In this document: piece by piece, positions 16,043 through 24,472 of the stretch | How positions within the stretch are numbered: position 1 is the stretch's first letter | How the letters are laid out: the number at the start of each line of letters is the position of its first letter | Assembly (NCBI GenBank): GCA_947628705.1 | Contig: CANRAZ010000023.1 | Coordinates: 1 to 37,208 of the forward strand | Direction: 5' to 3' | Origin: an uncultured Lachnospiraceae bacterium | GTDB lineage: Bacteria > Bacillota > Clostridia > Lachnospirales > Lachnospiraceae | DNA: 37,208 nt | Program-made: the position numbers and the translations under genes | Notes under the pieces: generated by a model | Told to the model about the DNA's origin: nothing | Databases searched by the model: none | Seen by the model: only the letters and a program-made list of their open reading frames with translations

Positions 16043-16861
16043 ATGGAGATTTACCGTGACTTTGCCTACTGCTATGACTTATTCATGGACGACATTCCCT
16101 ACGGTGAATGGACGGACTATATTACGGCTCTGCTTCGGGAACGAGGAATTGAGGACGGACTGGTGTGCGAGCTTGGATGCGGTACGGGCGAGGTGACTGA
16201 AAGGCTTGCCGACGCCGGCTATGATCTTATCGGGGTCGACGCTTCCGAGGATATGCTCATGGTTGCGAGAGAAAAGCTTTCGCAGGCAGAGGCTTATTCC
16301 TCAGATGACGGAGGCAGCGCATCATGCGAGCCGTATCCCGGAATTCTCTATCTCCATCAGGATATGCGCGAGCTTGAGCTTTACGGAACGGTTAAAGCGT
16401 TTGTGAGCGTGTGCGACAGCATTAATTACCTGTTAAAATCAGAGGATCTGGCGGAGGTGTTCAAAAGGGTAAACAATTATCTGGACAAGGACGGAGTTTT
16501 CATCTTCGATCTTAAGACCGTGCATTTCTATGAGACTGCCTGCGGCGACAACACCTTTACAGAGGAGCGTGCCGAGGGAGTGCTTGAATGGAAAAACAGC
16601 TATGACAGTGAAAGCAGGCTTAACCGTTACAGCGTCACGGTAGATTTGTTTGACGCCGATGAGAACGTCTATGATGAAATAAGGGAAGAGCATATTCAAC
16701 GCGCCTACACCTTAGACGAGGTAAAAAAAGCTCTTTCAGATGCCGGTCTGGTCTTTGAAGCAGCCTATGAGGCGCTTACTAAGAAGGAACCTGACGAAAG
16801 CAGTGACAGGATTTACGTTATTGCAAGGGAAGGTTTTCAGGAAAAAAAGACCTACGTATAA
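16043..16861 (+). CDS. Class I SAM-dependent methyltransferase
   Basis: A 272-residue methyltransferase with the SAM-binding motif I CELGCGTGEVTERLADAGY (near 42-60), motif II IGVDASEDML and the acidic/DSINYLL region that follows. The N-terminal IYRDFAYCYDLFMDDIPY block is typical of a clostridial group of stand-alone methyltransferases with unknown substrate. ATG 16043 lies 2 bp after the xylB stop, implying coupled translation; GGAG at 16027-16030 is somewhat far (12 nt). An overlapping GTG at 16031 would add four residues. A 17-codon insert rich in Asp, Ser and Gly (SSDDGGSASCE) sits after the SAM motif. Substrate cannot be inferred from the neighbours. Confidence 0.85.
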   Translation: MEIYRDFAYCYDLFMDDIPYGEWTDYITALLRERGIEDGLVCELGCGTGEVTERLADAGYDLIGVDASEDMLMVAREKLSQAEAYSSDDGGSASCEPYPGILYLHQDMRELELYGTVKAFVSVCDSINYLLKSEDLAEVFKRVNNYLDKDGVFIFDLKTVHFYETACGDNTFTEERAEGVLEWKNSYDSESRLNRYSVTVDLFDADENVYDEIREEHIQRAYTLDEVKKALSDAGLVFEAAYEALTKKEPDESSDRIYVIAREGFQEKKTYV

Positions 16862-16940
16862 AAAAATGTAATGCCGAAAGCATGCAGAGAATTACGGCAA
16901 ATTAATTAAAAGGCTGTAAGTCCTGCTTTGGAGGATAAAT

Positions 16941-17819
16941 TTGGATTATATTGTTAGAGCGACGGCAGGAAACGGACAAATCCGTGCTTTTGCCTGCACC
17001 ACAAGAGAGCTTACCGAATATGCAAGGTCGGTTCACAACTTAAGCCCCGTAGCTTCAGCCGCACTTGGACGCCTCATGGCGGGCGGACTTATGATGGGAA
17101 GCATGTTAAAGGGCGGTAATGACCTGATAACGCTCAAGGTTGAAGGAGCAGGGCCGGCGAGGGGTGCGCTTGTAACGGCGGATTCCTGCGGAGGCGTTAA
17201 GGGCTATGTAAATGTGCCTGATGTAATGCTTCCGGCAAGAGCCGACGGAAAGCTTGACGTTGGCGGAGCCTTTGGAGCAGGCTTTTTAAGCGTAATCAAG
17301 GACATGGGCTTGAAGGAGCCCTATGTCGGACAGACTGCACTGGTTTCGGGTGAGATTGCAGAGGATTTGACCTATTATTTTGCGACAAGCGAGCAGATTC
17401 CGAGCAGCGTGGGGCTTGGAGTCCTTATGAACAGGGAAAACACTGTAAGGCAGGCAGGCGGTTTCATAATCCAGCTTCTTCCGTTTGCCGAGGAAGAGAC
17501 AATTGCAAAGCTTGAGCAGAAGATAAGCGGACTGAAATCGGTTACGTCAATGCTTGATTTGGGAATGACGCCTGAGGATATGCTCGGCGAGCTGCTCGGT
17601 GACATGGAGCTTGAGATAAAGGACACCCTTCCTGCAGAATACAGGTGCAGCTGCTCGAAAGAGAGATTTGCAAAGGGACTTGTAAGTATAGGAACGAAAG
17701 AAATTAAGGAAATGATCGCCGAAAACAAACCGATAATGGTTAACTGTCATTTCTGCAATTCAAATTATGTGTTTAGCATCGAGGACTTAAAGGAAATCTT
17801 AAGACTCGCTAAAAGATAA
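16941..17819 (+). CDS. hslO: Hsp33 redox-regulated chaperone, TTG start
   Basis: A 292-residue Hsp33, the usual length. It is a cytosolic holdase activated by oxidation and unfolding. The N-terminal dimer/substrate domain begins [20 protein letters not shown]; the C-terminal redox switch keeps all four zinc ligands: Cys236 and Cys238 (CSC) and Cys269 and Cys272 (CHFC). The start is TTG: GGAGG at 16930-16934 lies 6 bp upstream and DYIVRA is the family N-terminus, with no nearby ATG. TTG may hold expression low. It sits 80 bp after the methyltransferase and 25 bp before purC, so transcription into the purine genes is likely. Confidence 0.94.
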   Translation: MDYIVRATAGNGQIRAFACTTRELTEYARSVHNLSPVASAALGRLMAGGLMMGSMLKGGNDLITLKVEGAGPARGALVTADSCGGVKGYVNVPDVMLPARADGKLDVGGAFGAGFLSVIKDMGLKEPYVGQTALVSGEIAEDLTYYFATSEQIPSSVGLGVLMNRENTVRQAGGFIIQLLPFAEEETIAKLEQKISGLKSVTSMLDLGMTPEDMLGELLGDMELEIKDTLPAEYRCSCSKERFAKGLVSIGTKEIKEMIAENKPIMVNCHFCNSNYVFSIEDLKEILRLAKR

Positions 17820-17844
17820 ATATATGCCAAACGGAGGTACAGCT

Positions 17845-18552
17845 ATGCAAAAATTGGAACAGCTTTATGAAGGAAAAGCAAAAAAGGTATACAAAACCGA
17901 CAACGATGACATATTAATCGTTGATTATAAGGACGATGCGACCGCCTTTAACGGTCTTAAGAAGGGTACGATCGTCGGCAAGGGCGTTATAAACAATAAA
18001 ATGAGCAATCACGTTATGCAGATACTTGAAAAGGAAGGAGTGCCTACTCATTACGTTGAGGAGCTTTCCGACAGGGAGACTGCCGTTAAAAAGGTTTCAA
18101 TCGTTCCTCTTGAGGTTATCGTAAGAAACATCTCCGCAGGAAGCTTTGCTAAGAAGCTCGGTATGGAAGAAGGAATCAAGCTTAAGAGGCCGACACTTGA
18201 GTTTTCCTACAAGGACGATGCTCTCGGCGACCCGATGATTAACGGATATTACGCCGTTGCCATTGGAGCGGCTACTCAGGAGGAAATTGACAAAATCACG
18301 GAGTATGCGTTTAAGGTCAATGAAGTGCTTGTGAAATATTTTGCTGAGTGCGGAATTGAGCTTGTTGACTTCAAGATTGAATTCGGACGTTATCACGGAG
18401 AAATTATTCTTGCCGATGAAATCAGTCCCGATACCTGCCGTCTCTGGGATATCAAGACGCATGAGAAGCTTGACAAAGACCGTTTCAGAAGAGACCTTGG
18501 CAACGTAGAGGATGCATATCATGAAGTGTTCAAAAGGCTTGGAATTAAATAA
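17845..18552 (+). CDS. purC: SAICAR synthetase (purine biosynthesis)
   Basis: A 235-residue enzyme joining aspartate to CAIR in IMP synthesis (ATP-dependent). Typical features: YEGKAKKVY at the N-terminus, the SAICAR synthetase signature region [23 protein letters not shown] and [15 protein letters not shown] chose ATG 17845 because GGAGG (17833-17837) is 7 bp upstream and [14 protein letters not shown] matches the family start; an earlier ATG at 17824 lies before the ribosome site. No purine riboswitch or PurR-like box is evident upstream. purB follows after 39 bp; the rest of the pur pathway is not in the window. Confidence 0.96.
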   Translation: MQKLEQLYEGKAKKVYKTDNDDILIVDYKDDATAFNGLKKGTIVGKGVINNKMSNHVMQILEKEGVPTHYVEELSDRETAVKKVSIVPLEVIVRNISAGSFAKKLGMEEGIKLKRPTLEFSYKDDALGDPMINGYYAVAIGAATQEEIDKITEYAFKVNEVLVKYFAECGIELVDFKIEFGRYHGEIILADEISPDTCRLWDIKTHEKLDKDRFRRDLGNVEDAYHEVFKRLGIK

Positions 18553-18591
18553 TTTCTGCTTTTGAATCAAATTTTTTGTGGAGGACAGAAT

Positions 18592-20025
18592 ATGAGTACA
18601 GACCGTTATTCAAGTCCGCTTTCTGAGCGTTATGCAAGTAAGGAAATGCAGTATATTTTTTCTCAGGATATGAAGTTCCGTACATGGAGAAGATTATGGA
18701 TTGCTCTTGCAGAATCCGAAATGGAGCTGGGACTCAACATAACGCCTGAGCAGATTGAGGAGCTTAAAGCGCACAAGGATGACATAAATTATGACGAGGC
18801 GCGGGCAAGGGAGAAGCTTGTAAGGCATGATGTTATGAGCCATGTATATGCTTACGGTTTACAGTGCCCTAAAGCGGCAGGAATCATACATCTGGGCGCG
18901 ACAAGCTGTTATGTCGGAGACAACACGGACATAATAGTAATGGCCGAGGCTCTGAAGCTTGTGAAAAAGAAGCTTGTAAACGTAATGGCAAAGCTTTCGG
19001 ATTTCGCTCTTAAATATGCAGGCATGCCGACCCTTGGATTTACGCATTTTCAGCCTGCGCAGCCTACTACGGTGGGCAAGAGAGCGTCTCTCTGGCTGAT
19101 CGAGCTTAAGCTTGACTACGACGACCTCTGTTACGTTCTTGACGGTCTTCAGCTTCTAGGAAGCAAGGGAACAACCGGCACGCAGGCAAGCTTTATGGAG
19201 CTGTTTGACGGAGACCACGCTAAAATAAAGGAGCTTGAAAAACGAATTGCCGAAAAAATGGGATTTTCTTCATGTATTCCTGTTTCGGGACAGACTTATA
19301 CAAGGAAGGTAGATTCGCGGGTTGCCAACGTTCTTGCAGGAATTGCGTCAAGCGCAACCAAGTTTTCAAACGATATAAGGCTTTTGCAGCACCTTAAGGA
19401 AATAGAAGAGCCGTTTGAAAAGAACCAGATAGGCTCCTCTGCAATGGCTTATAAAAGGAACCCGATGAGAAGCGAAAGGATTGCGTCCCTGTCGCGGTAC
19501 GTGATGTGCGATCTGCTCAACACATATTTTACAAGCGCAACGCAGTGGTTTGAAAGAACTCTTGACGATTCGGCAAACAAGAGGCTGAGCATTCCGGAGG
19601 CTTTTCTTGCGGTGGACGGAATACTCGACCTTTACATGAACGTAGTCGACGGTCTTGTGGTCTACGATAAGGTTATCACAAAGAGACTGATGAGCGAGCT
19701 TCCTTTCATGGCAACGGAAAACATTATGATGGACGCGGTAAAAGCCGGAGGAAACCGTCAGGAGCTTCACGAAAGGATACGCACGCTTTCAATGGAGGCC
19801 GGTGCGAATGTTAAACAGAAGGGGCTTGACAACAACCTTCTGGAGCTGATTGCCGCAGATGAATCCTTCGGACTTACTCTAGATGAGCTTAACGAGTGCA
19901 TGGACCCTTCAAAGTATACGGGCCGTGCTAAGGAACAGACAGAGGAATTTGTAAGGGATGTAATAAAACCGATATTGGACGAAAATGCTTCCGACATCGG
20001 ACTTACAGCTGAAATAAATGTTTAA
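18592..20025 (+). CDS. purB: Adenylosuccinate lyase
   Basis: A 477-residue fumarase/aspartase superfamily enzyme. It releases fumarate from SAICAR, the product of the adjacent purC, and again from adenylosuccinate in AMP synthesis. Visible: the SDRY-like start (STDRYSSPLSERYAS), GATSCYVGDN, THFQPAQPTTVGKR and the superfamily signature loop GSSAMAYKRNPMRSE that carries the catalytic Ser. GGAGG at 18580-18584 is 7 bp before ATG 18592; an in-frame ATG at 18562 would add ten residues upstream of the ribosome site. A purC-purB pair separated from the other pur genes is the notable arrangement. Confidence 0.96.
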   Translation: MSTDRYSSPLSERYASKEMQYIFSQDMKFRTWRRLWIALAESEMELGLNITPEQIEELKAHKDDINYDEARAREKLVRHDVMSHVYAYGLQCPKAAGIIHLGATSCYVGDNTDIIVMAEALKLVKKKLVNVMAKLSDFALKYAGMPTLGFTHFQPAQPTTVGKRASLWLIELKLDYDDLCYVLDGLQLLGSKGTTGTQASFMELFDGDHAKIKELEKRIAEKMGFSSCIPVSGQTYTRKVDSRVANVLAGIASSATKFSNDIRLLQHLKEIEEPFEKNQIGSSAMAYKRNPMRSERIASLSRYVMCDLLNTYFTSATQWFERTLDDSANKRLSIPEAFLAVDGILDLYMNVVDGLVVYDKVITKRLMSELPFMATENIMMDAVKAGGNRQELHERIRTLSMEAGANVKQKGLDNNLLELIAADESFGLTLDELNECMDPSKYTGRAKEQTEEFVRDVIKPILDENASDIGLTAEINV

Positions 20026-20032
20026 AATGCTG

Positions 20033-20056
20033 CCTGTGGCTTTATGCCACAGGTTT
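20033..20056 (+). terminator. Hairpin after purB
   Basis: CCTGTGGC (20033-20040) pairs perfectly with GCCACAGG (20046-20053) around a TTTAT loop; a three-base T-run follows. The short U-run suggests partial termination at the end of the hslO-purC-purB unit. Confidence 0.5.
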
Positions 20057-20149
20057 AGTGCATTTTAGGTGACGGCGATTTAGGACTTGGAGTATCGGCT
20101 TTAAGTCAGATATACCGGCTCAATAATGTTGTGAAGGTGAGGAAAGATC

Positions 20150-21529
20150 ATGAGTGAAATTTTTAAGCAGAAAAATGCTTGGCTCAAGTATGACGAGGCA
20201 GGCAAGGCAAAGGTAATGGACTTTTGCGAGGGCTACAGAAGATTTATTTCGGATAATAAGACGGAGCGTGAATGCGTAAGGTCAATTATAGCGGAAGCGG
20301 AAGCAAACGGCTTTAAGGATTTAATGACAGCCGACAGCGTAAAGCCCGGAGATAAGCTTTATTTTAACAAAATGGGAAAGGCTGTCGCGCTTTTTACGGT
20401 CGGTGAAAAACCTATAAGGGAAGGCATGAAGATACTTGGCGCGCATATCGATTCTCCAAGGCTTGATCTTAAACAGAATCCTCTGTATGAAGATACTGAA
20501 ATTGCTCTTTTGGACACTCATTATTACGGCGGCATCAAGAAATATCAGTGGGTTACCATTCCGATGGCTATCCACGGCGTAATCTGCAAAAAGGACGGAA
20601 CCGTAATAGATGTAAACATCGGCGATAATGAGGGGGATCCGGTTGTCGGAATTTCAGATCTTCTTATACATCTCGGAGCAAACCAGATGGATAAAAAGGC
20701 TGCAAAGGCGGTTGAAGGCGAGGATCTTAATGTTACTGTCGGCAGCATGCCTCTTGACAAGGAAGAAAAGGAGGCGGTCAAGAAGAACGTACTCAATATA
20801 CTTGAGGAAAAATACGGTCTTTGCGAACGTGATTTTATTTCCTGCGAACTTGAAGTGGTTCCGGCGGGTGAAGCCAGAAATTACGGCCTGGACAATTCAA
20901 TGATTATCGGCTACGGTCAGGACGACAGAGTCTGCGCATATACCTCGGCAAAAGCCTTGTTCGACGCGGAAGCCTCTGACAGAACGATGGTATGCCTCTT
21001 GGTTGACAAGGAAGAAATAGGCAGCGTGGGCGCAACGGGAATGCATTCAAGATTTTTTGAAGACAGCGTTGCGGAGCTTTCTTATAAGCTTGGCAATTAC
21101 AGCGATATCGACGTAAGAAGGGCAATGTCAAATTCTCATATGCTTTCGTCAGATGTCAGCGCGGCCTACGACCCTAACTATGGCGAGGTTTACGAAAAGA
21201 AGAACTGCGCTTACTTCGGTTACGGAAGCGTAATCAACAAGTACACCGGTTCCAGAGGCAAATCAGGCAGCAACGATGCAAATCCTGAGTTTATTGCCAA
21301 GCTGAGAGATGCCTTCGATAAAAACAATGTTACTTTCCAGACTGCGGAGCTTGGAAAGGTAGACCAAGGCGGCGGAGGAACGATTGCCTATATTATGGGC
21401 AATTACGGAATGAACGTAATTGACTCCGGCGTTGCCGTACAGAATATGCATGCGCCTTGGGAGGTTACAAGCAAAATTGATATTTACGAGACCTATCTCA
21501 GCTACATGGCGTTTTTGAAGGAGCTGTAA
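20150..21529 (+). CDS. M18 family aminopeptidase
   Basis: A 459-residue cytosolic zinc aminopeptidase of family M18 (aspartyl aminopeptidase type), which removes N-terminal residues, preferentially acidic or neutral, from peptides. Metal and catalytic motifs are in place: GAHIDSPRLDLK (first His/Asp), VDKEEIGSVGATG (catalytic Glu and metal-binding Glu), NSHMLSSDVSAAYDPN, and the C-terminal QNMHAPWE (last metal His). The GSNDANPE segment is typical. AGGAAAG lies about 8 bp before ATG 20150. It is separated from purB by a hairpin and from dut by the 28-bp repeats, so it may be transcribed on its own. Confidence 0.93.
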   Translation: MSEIFKQKNAWLKYDEAGKAKVMDFCEGYRRFISDNKTERECVRSIIAEAEANGFKDLMTADSVKPGDKLYFNKMGKAVALFTVGEKPIREGMKILGAHIDSPRLDLKQNPLYEDTEIALLDTHYYGGIKKYQWVTIPMAIHGVICKKDGTVIDVNIGDNEGDPVVGISDLLIHLGANQMDKKAAKAVEGEDLNVTVGSMPLDKEEKEAVKKNVLNILEEKYGLCERDFISCELEVVPAGEARNYGLDNSMIIGYGQDDRVCAYTSAKALFDAEASDRTMVCLLVDKEEIGSVGATGMHSRFFEDSVAELSYKLGNYSDIDVRRAMSNSHMLSSDVSAAYDPNYGEVYEKKNCAYFGYGSVINKYTGSRGKSGSNDANPEFIAKLRDAFDKNNVTFQTAELGKVDQGGGGTIAYIMGNYGMNVIDSGVAVQNMHAPWEVTSKIDIYETYLSYMAFLKEL

Positions 21530-21561
21530 ACTCAAATTGCAGGTTAATGACATTGACGGCA

Positions 21562-21645
21562 TAACAGCCTTGTGCCGCAATTCGGCACTTAACAGATTTG
21601 TGCCGCAATTCGGTCCTTAACAGCCCTGTGCGGAAATTGAGCTCA
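21562..21645. repeat. 28-bp tandem repeat, three units, upstream of dut
   Basis: Units begin at 21562, 21590 and 21618, each opening TAACAG(C/A)(C/T)(T/C)TGTG. The first two carry TGTGCCGCAATTCGG; the third has degenerated to TGTGCGGAAATTGAG. Unit one also forms a 6-bp hairpin GTGCCG/CGGCAC (21572-21588). It occupies most of the gap between the aminopeptidase gene and dut. Confidence 0.75.
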
Positions 21646-21671
21646 TTACTTTATTAAAGAGGAACATTTTT

Positions 21672-22106
21672 ATGGAAACGATTAAGATAAGATATGTAAA
21701 CGACAAAATAACAAGACTTGAGTATATTGACGGAAAATCAGATTGGATAGATTTGAGAGCCGCTGAGGATGTTACGATGAAGGCTGGAGAATTCAGGCTG
21801 ATAAGTCTTGGAGTTGCAATGAAGCTGCCGGAGGGCTACGAGGCGCACATAGTGCCTCGCAGCTCTACCTTTAAAAATTTTGGCATAATCCAGACAAATC
21901 ATTGCGGTATAATTGACGGAAGCTATTGCGGAAACGATGATATCTGGCGTTTCCCGGCATATGCAGTGAGGGACACGGAAATCAAGTTCAACGACAGGAT
22001 ATGTCAATTCAGGATCATGAGAAACCAGCCGCAAATACGCTTCGATGAGACTAAAAAACTTGAGGATGAAAACAGAGGAGGCTTCGGAAGCACCGGTAAA
22101 AAGTAA
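21672..22106 (+). CDS. dut: dUTP diphosphatase
   Basis: A 144-residue trimeric-type dUTPase, which hydrolyses dUTP to dUMP and keeps uracil out of DNA. The five family motifs are visible: [10 protein letters not shown] (1), [12 protein letters not shown] (2), [15 protein letters not shown] (3, the clostridial variant of the uracil-binding hairpin), [10 protein letters not shown] (4) and the C-terminal arm [10 protein letters not shown] (5). AAGAGGAA precedes the ATG at 21672. Normal length, nothing missing. Flanked upstream by short tandem repeats and downstream by a hairpin. Confidence 0.94.
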   Translation: METIKIRYVNDKITRLEYIDGKSDWIDLRAAEDVTMKAGEFRLISLGVAMKLPEGYEAHIVPRSSTFKNFGIIQTNHCGIIDGSYCGNDDIWRFPAYAVRDTEIKFNDRICQFRIMRNQPQIRFDETKKLEDENRGGFGSTGKK

Positions 22107-22131
22107 TGCGGAAATGTGATTTTGATACTGT

Positions 22132-22156
22132 TGATTGGTTAAACGCCAATCAGTTT
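22132..22156 (+). terminator. Hairpin terminator after dut
   Basis: TGATTGG (22132-22138) pairs with CCAATCA (22146-22152) and is followed by GTTTT. It separates dut from the metal GTPase pair. As a perfect 7-bp inverted repeat 56 bp before the next start it could alternatively be an operator. Confidence 0.5.
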
Positions 22157-22207
22157 TCAAGGAAAAGCAATCGATTATAAATTTTTAATATAAACGGAGG
22201 TAGAGCA

Positions 22208-23434
22208 ATGGCAAAGGTTGATATTATATCGGGATTTTTAGGAGCAGGAAAGACCACTCTGATAAAAAAGCTGCTCGCAGAAGGAAATCTAGGCAGCAAG
22301 GTAGTACTTATTGAAAATGAGTTCGGAGAAATAGGCATTGACGGAGGATTTCTCAAGGAAGCAGGAATTCAGATAACCGAAATGAATTCAGGCTGCATAT
22401 GCTGCACGCTGGTCGGTGATTTTGGCAAGGCTCTCAATGAGGTTATTGAAAAATATGATCCTGAACGAATTATTATTGAGCCAAGCGGCGTTGGAAAGCT
22501 TTCAGACGTTATTAAGGCGGTAGAAAACCTTAACAGCGACAGTATAGAGCTAAACAGCTTTACGACTGTCGTTGACTGCGGAAAGTGCAGGATGTACCTT
22601 AAGAATTTCGGTGAGTTTTTCAATAATCAGGTAGAATATGCAAAAACAGTTGTTTTAAGCCGTACACAGTCGGTTAATCAGGATAAGGTTGAAAAGGCTG
22701 TGGCAATGTTAAAAGAAATCAATCCTTCGGCAACGATAATCACAACTCCTTGGGACGATATTTCAGGAGTTTCGATTTTAGAGGCTATGGAAAAGAAAAG
22801 CACCTTTGAAGAAGATTTACTTGCACAGGCAAAGGTTTGTCCGGAGTGCGGACATGTGCACGGGGAAGATGAGCATCATCATGAACACGGAGAGGAATGC
22901 GGCTGCGGACATGACCATCACGAGCATGAGCATCACCATGAGCACGATGAGGAGTGCGGCTGCGAGCATGAACACCATGAGCATGAGCACCACCATGAAC
23001 ACGATGAGGAGTGCGGCTGTGAGCATGAGCATCACAATGAGCATCACAATGAGCACGATGAGGAGTGCGGTTGCGAGCATGAGCATCACGAGCATGAGCA
23101 TCATCATGAACACGGAGAGGAATGCGGCTGCGGTCATGACCATCACCACCACCATGCAGATGAGGTGTTTACAAGCTGGGGCAGAGAAACCCCTAAGAAA
23201 TATGCAAAGGCCGAACTTGAAGACATTTTGGAGCAGCTTTCAGAGAGCGATGATTTCGGCTACGTTTTAAGGGCAAAGGGAATAATTCCTTCTCCGGAAG
23301 GCGTATGGTACCACTTCGACCTTACGCCGGGCGAATTTGAAATTCGCGAGGGAGCTGCCGATGTGACCGGAAGGCTTTGCGTAATTGGAAGCAAGCTTGA
23401 CGAAGAAAAGATTACTAAGCTCTTTAATCTTTAA
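22208..23434 (+). CDS. COG0523/CobW-family GTPase with Cys/His-rich metal loop
   Basis: A 408-residue SIMIBI P-loop GTPase of the COG0523 group, proteins that deliver metals, mostly zinc, at the cost of GTP. Visible: Walker A GFLGAGKTT (9-17), the family metal site GCICC (C63-x-C65-C66), and Walker B-like IIEPSGVGK. Between the GTPase and the C-terminal CobW_C domain (from about residue 320, FTSWGRETPKKY) lies a loop of about 95 residues (221-316) with five HHxEHxEECGC repeats, very rich in His, Glu and Cys. The NKxD-type specificity motif is altered (VVLSRTQS). CGGAGG lies 7 bp before the ATG. No Zur-like operator was recognised. The next gene is a second COG0523 protein, so the two probably act together. 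Confidence 0.9.
   Translation: MAKVDIISGFLGAGKTTLIKKLLAEGNLGSKVVLIENEFGEIGIDGGFLKEAGIQITEMNSGCICCTLVGDFGKALNEVIEKYDPERIIIEPSGVGKLSDVIKAVENLNSDSIELNSFTTVVDCGKCRMYLKNFGEFFNNQVEYAKTVVLSRTQSVNQDKVEKAVAMLKEINPSATIITTPWDDISGVSILEAMEKKSTFEEDLLAQAKVCPECGHVHGEDEHHHEHGEECGCGHDHHEHEHHHEHDEECGCEHEHHEHEHHHEHDEECGCEHEHHNEHHNEHDEECGCEHEHHEHEHHHEHGEECGCGHDHHHHHADEVFTSWGRETPKKYAKAELEDILEQLSESDDFGYVLRAKGIIPSPEGVWYHFDLTPGEFEIREGAADVTGRLCVIGSKLDEEKITKLFNL
22871..23158 (+). repeat. In-frame 54/57-bp tandem repeat coding the metal loop
   Basis: Five units are recognised by EECGC codons at about 22893, 22950, 23007, 23061 and 23118, i.e. spacings of 57, 57, 54 and 57 bp (19, 19, 18, 19 residues). Units 1 and 5 are nearly identical over about 45 bases and encode GEECGCGHD, whereas units 2-4 encode DEECGCEHE. 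The lengths are multiples of three, so copy number can vary without frameshift. Confidence 0.9.
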
Positions 23435-23497
23435 TTCCAAGTATTAATCTTTGATATTAAATCTATAATCATCTGTACTTAGGAAGGGATAATTAAT

Positions 23498-24448
23498 ATG
23501 GAAACGCCTGTGTTCCTTATAAACGGATTCCTTGAAAGCGGAAAGACGACTTTTATAACTGAAACGATGAAGGAGCCTCAGTTTGCAAGGGCGGGAAATG
23601 TCCTTATCCTTTTATGCGAAGAGGGTGAAGAGGAGTATGATGAAGTTACTCTTGCCAAAAGGAATGTTTCCGTCCTCACAATAGAGGAGCTTTCACAGCT
23701 GACTCCGGCTTTCCTTAAACAGCTTGATAATTTTTATAAGCCGGACATGATAATGGTTGAGTTCAACGGAATGTGGAAGACGGCTGACTTCTTTGAACTT
23801 GAGTTTCCTGACAACTGGGCTATGGCTCAAATCATAACCCTTGTCGATGCAACCACCTTTAACAACTATTTTACCAACATGCGCTCTTTCTTTATGGAGA
23901 ATGTAAAGTATTCTGACGTTGTTATTGTCAACAGAGTGGACGAGGACACTGACAAGCTTGGAATAAGACGTGCAATAAAGCCGGTGAACCGTCAGGCTCA
24001 GATCATGTATGAAACGGCTGAAGGGATTGACGATTCAGAGATAGAAGAACAGCTTCCGTTTGACGTGAATGCGGATGTTATTGAAATCGAAGACGATGAT
24101 TACGGTCTTTGGTATCTGGATGCAATGGACAATCCGTCAAAGTATAAAGGCAAGAAGGTACGTTTTACAGGCATGGTATTTTACAACGATAAAATGCCTA
24201 AGAATACGTTTGTGCCGGGCAGAATGGCAATGCAGTGCTGTGCCGACGATATTGCTTTTATCGGATTTGTAAGCAAGCCGCCTGAAAATAAGAGCGTTAC
24301 GGATTACCTTAACAGAGGCTGGTATACCGTTACGGCAAATATAAAAATTGAATTTGTAAGACAGTACAGGGGCAAGGGACCGGTGCTTTATGTTGAAAGC
24401 ATGGAGCCGGGGCATGAGCCTGATGAAAAGATAGTATATTTCACCTGA
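23498..24448 (+). CDS. COG0523-like GTPase fused to a YcgQ/DUF1980-like domain
   Basis: A 316-residue two-domain protein. Residues 1 to about 195 are a COG0523-type P-loop GTPase: Walker A GFLESGKTT (10-18), Walker B MVEFNGMW, and VNRVDED as the NKxD-type motif. The CxCC metal motif of the family is missing; the switch region is instead acidic (CEEGEEEYDE). From about residue 215 a second domain begins, YKGKKVRFTGMVFYND, then RMAMQCCADDIAFIGFV, which matches the pattern of the C-terminal domain of YcgQ/TIGR03943 proteins (normally paired with a YcgR-type permease). The fusion links a GTPase to that metal-related system. No permease gene is adjacent. GGAAGGG precedes the ATG; 63 bp after the His-rich GTPase. 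The domain call is from motif memory. Confidence 0.8.
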   Translation: METPVFLINGFLESGKTTFITETMKEPQFARAGNVLILLCEEGEEEYDEVTLAKRNVSVLTIEELSQLTPAFLKQLDNFYKPDMIMVEFNGMWKTADFFELEFPDNWAMAQIITLVDATTFNNYFTNMRSFFMENVKYSDVVIVNRVDEDTDKLGIRRAIKPVNRQAQIMYETAEGIDDSEIEEQLPFDVNADVIEIEDDDYGLWYLDAMDNPSKYKGKKVRFTGMVFYNDKMPKNTFVPGRMAMQCCADDIAFIGFVSKPPENKSVTDYLNRGWYTVTANIKIEFVRQYRGKGPVLYVESMEPGHEPDEKIVYFT

Positions 24449-24472
24449 TAGGAAATCCGCAGATATATCCGG

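Noticed and set aside
21562..21645. CRISPR array
   Set aside because: Units are directly adjacent with no unique spacers, only three copies, and no cas genes are present.
22132..22152. Zur operator upstream of the metal GTPase gene
   Set aside because: The palindrome TGATTGG-N7-CCAATCA does not resemble the Firmicutes Zur box and is followed by a T-run, so a dut terminator is the simpler reading.
22817..23155. Minus-strand open frame over the same repeats, rich in Met, Val and Leu, looking like a membrane protein
   Set aside because: Reverse complement of CAT/CAC/GAG codons gives Met/Val/Leu automatically; not a real hydrophobic protein.
22806..23270. Open frame overlapping the metal loop with Met/Ser/Thr-rich repeats
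   Set aside because: It is the shifted reading of the His codon repeats; low-complexity composition and no independent ribosome site.
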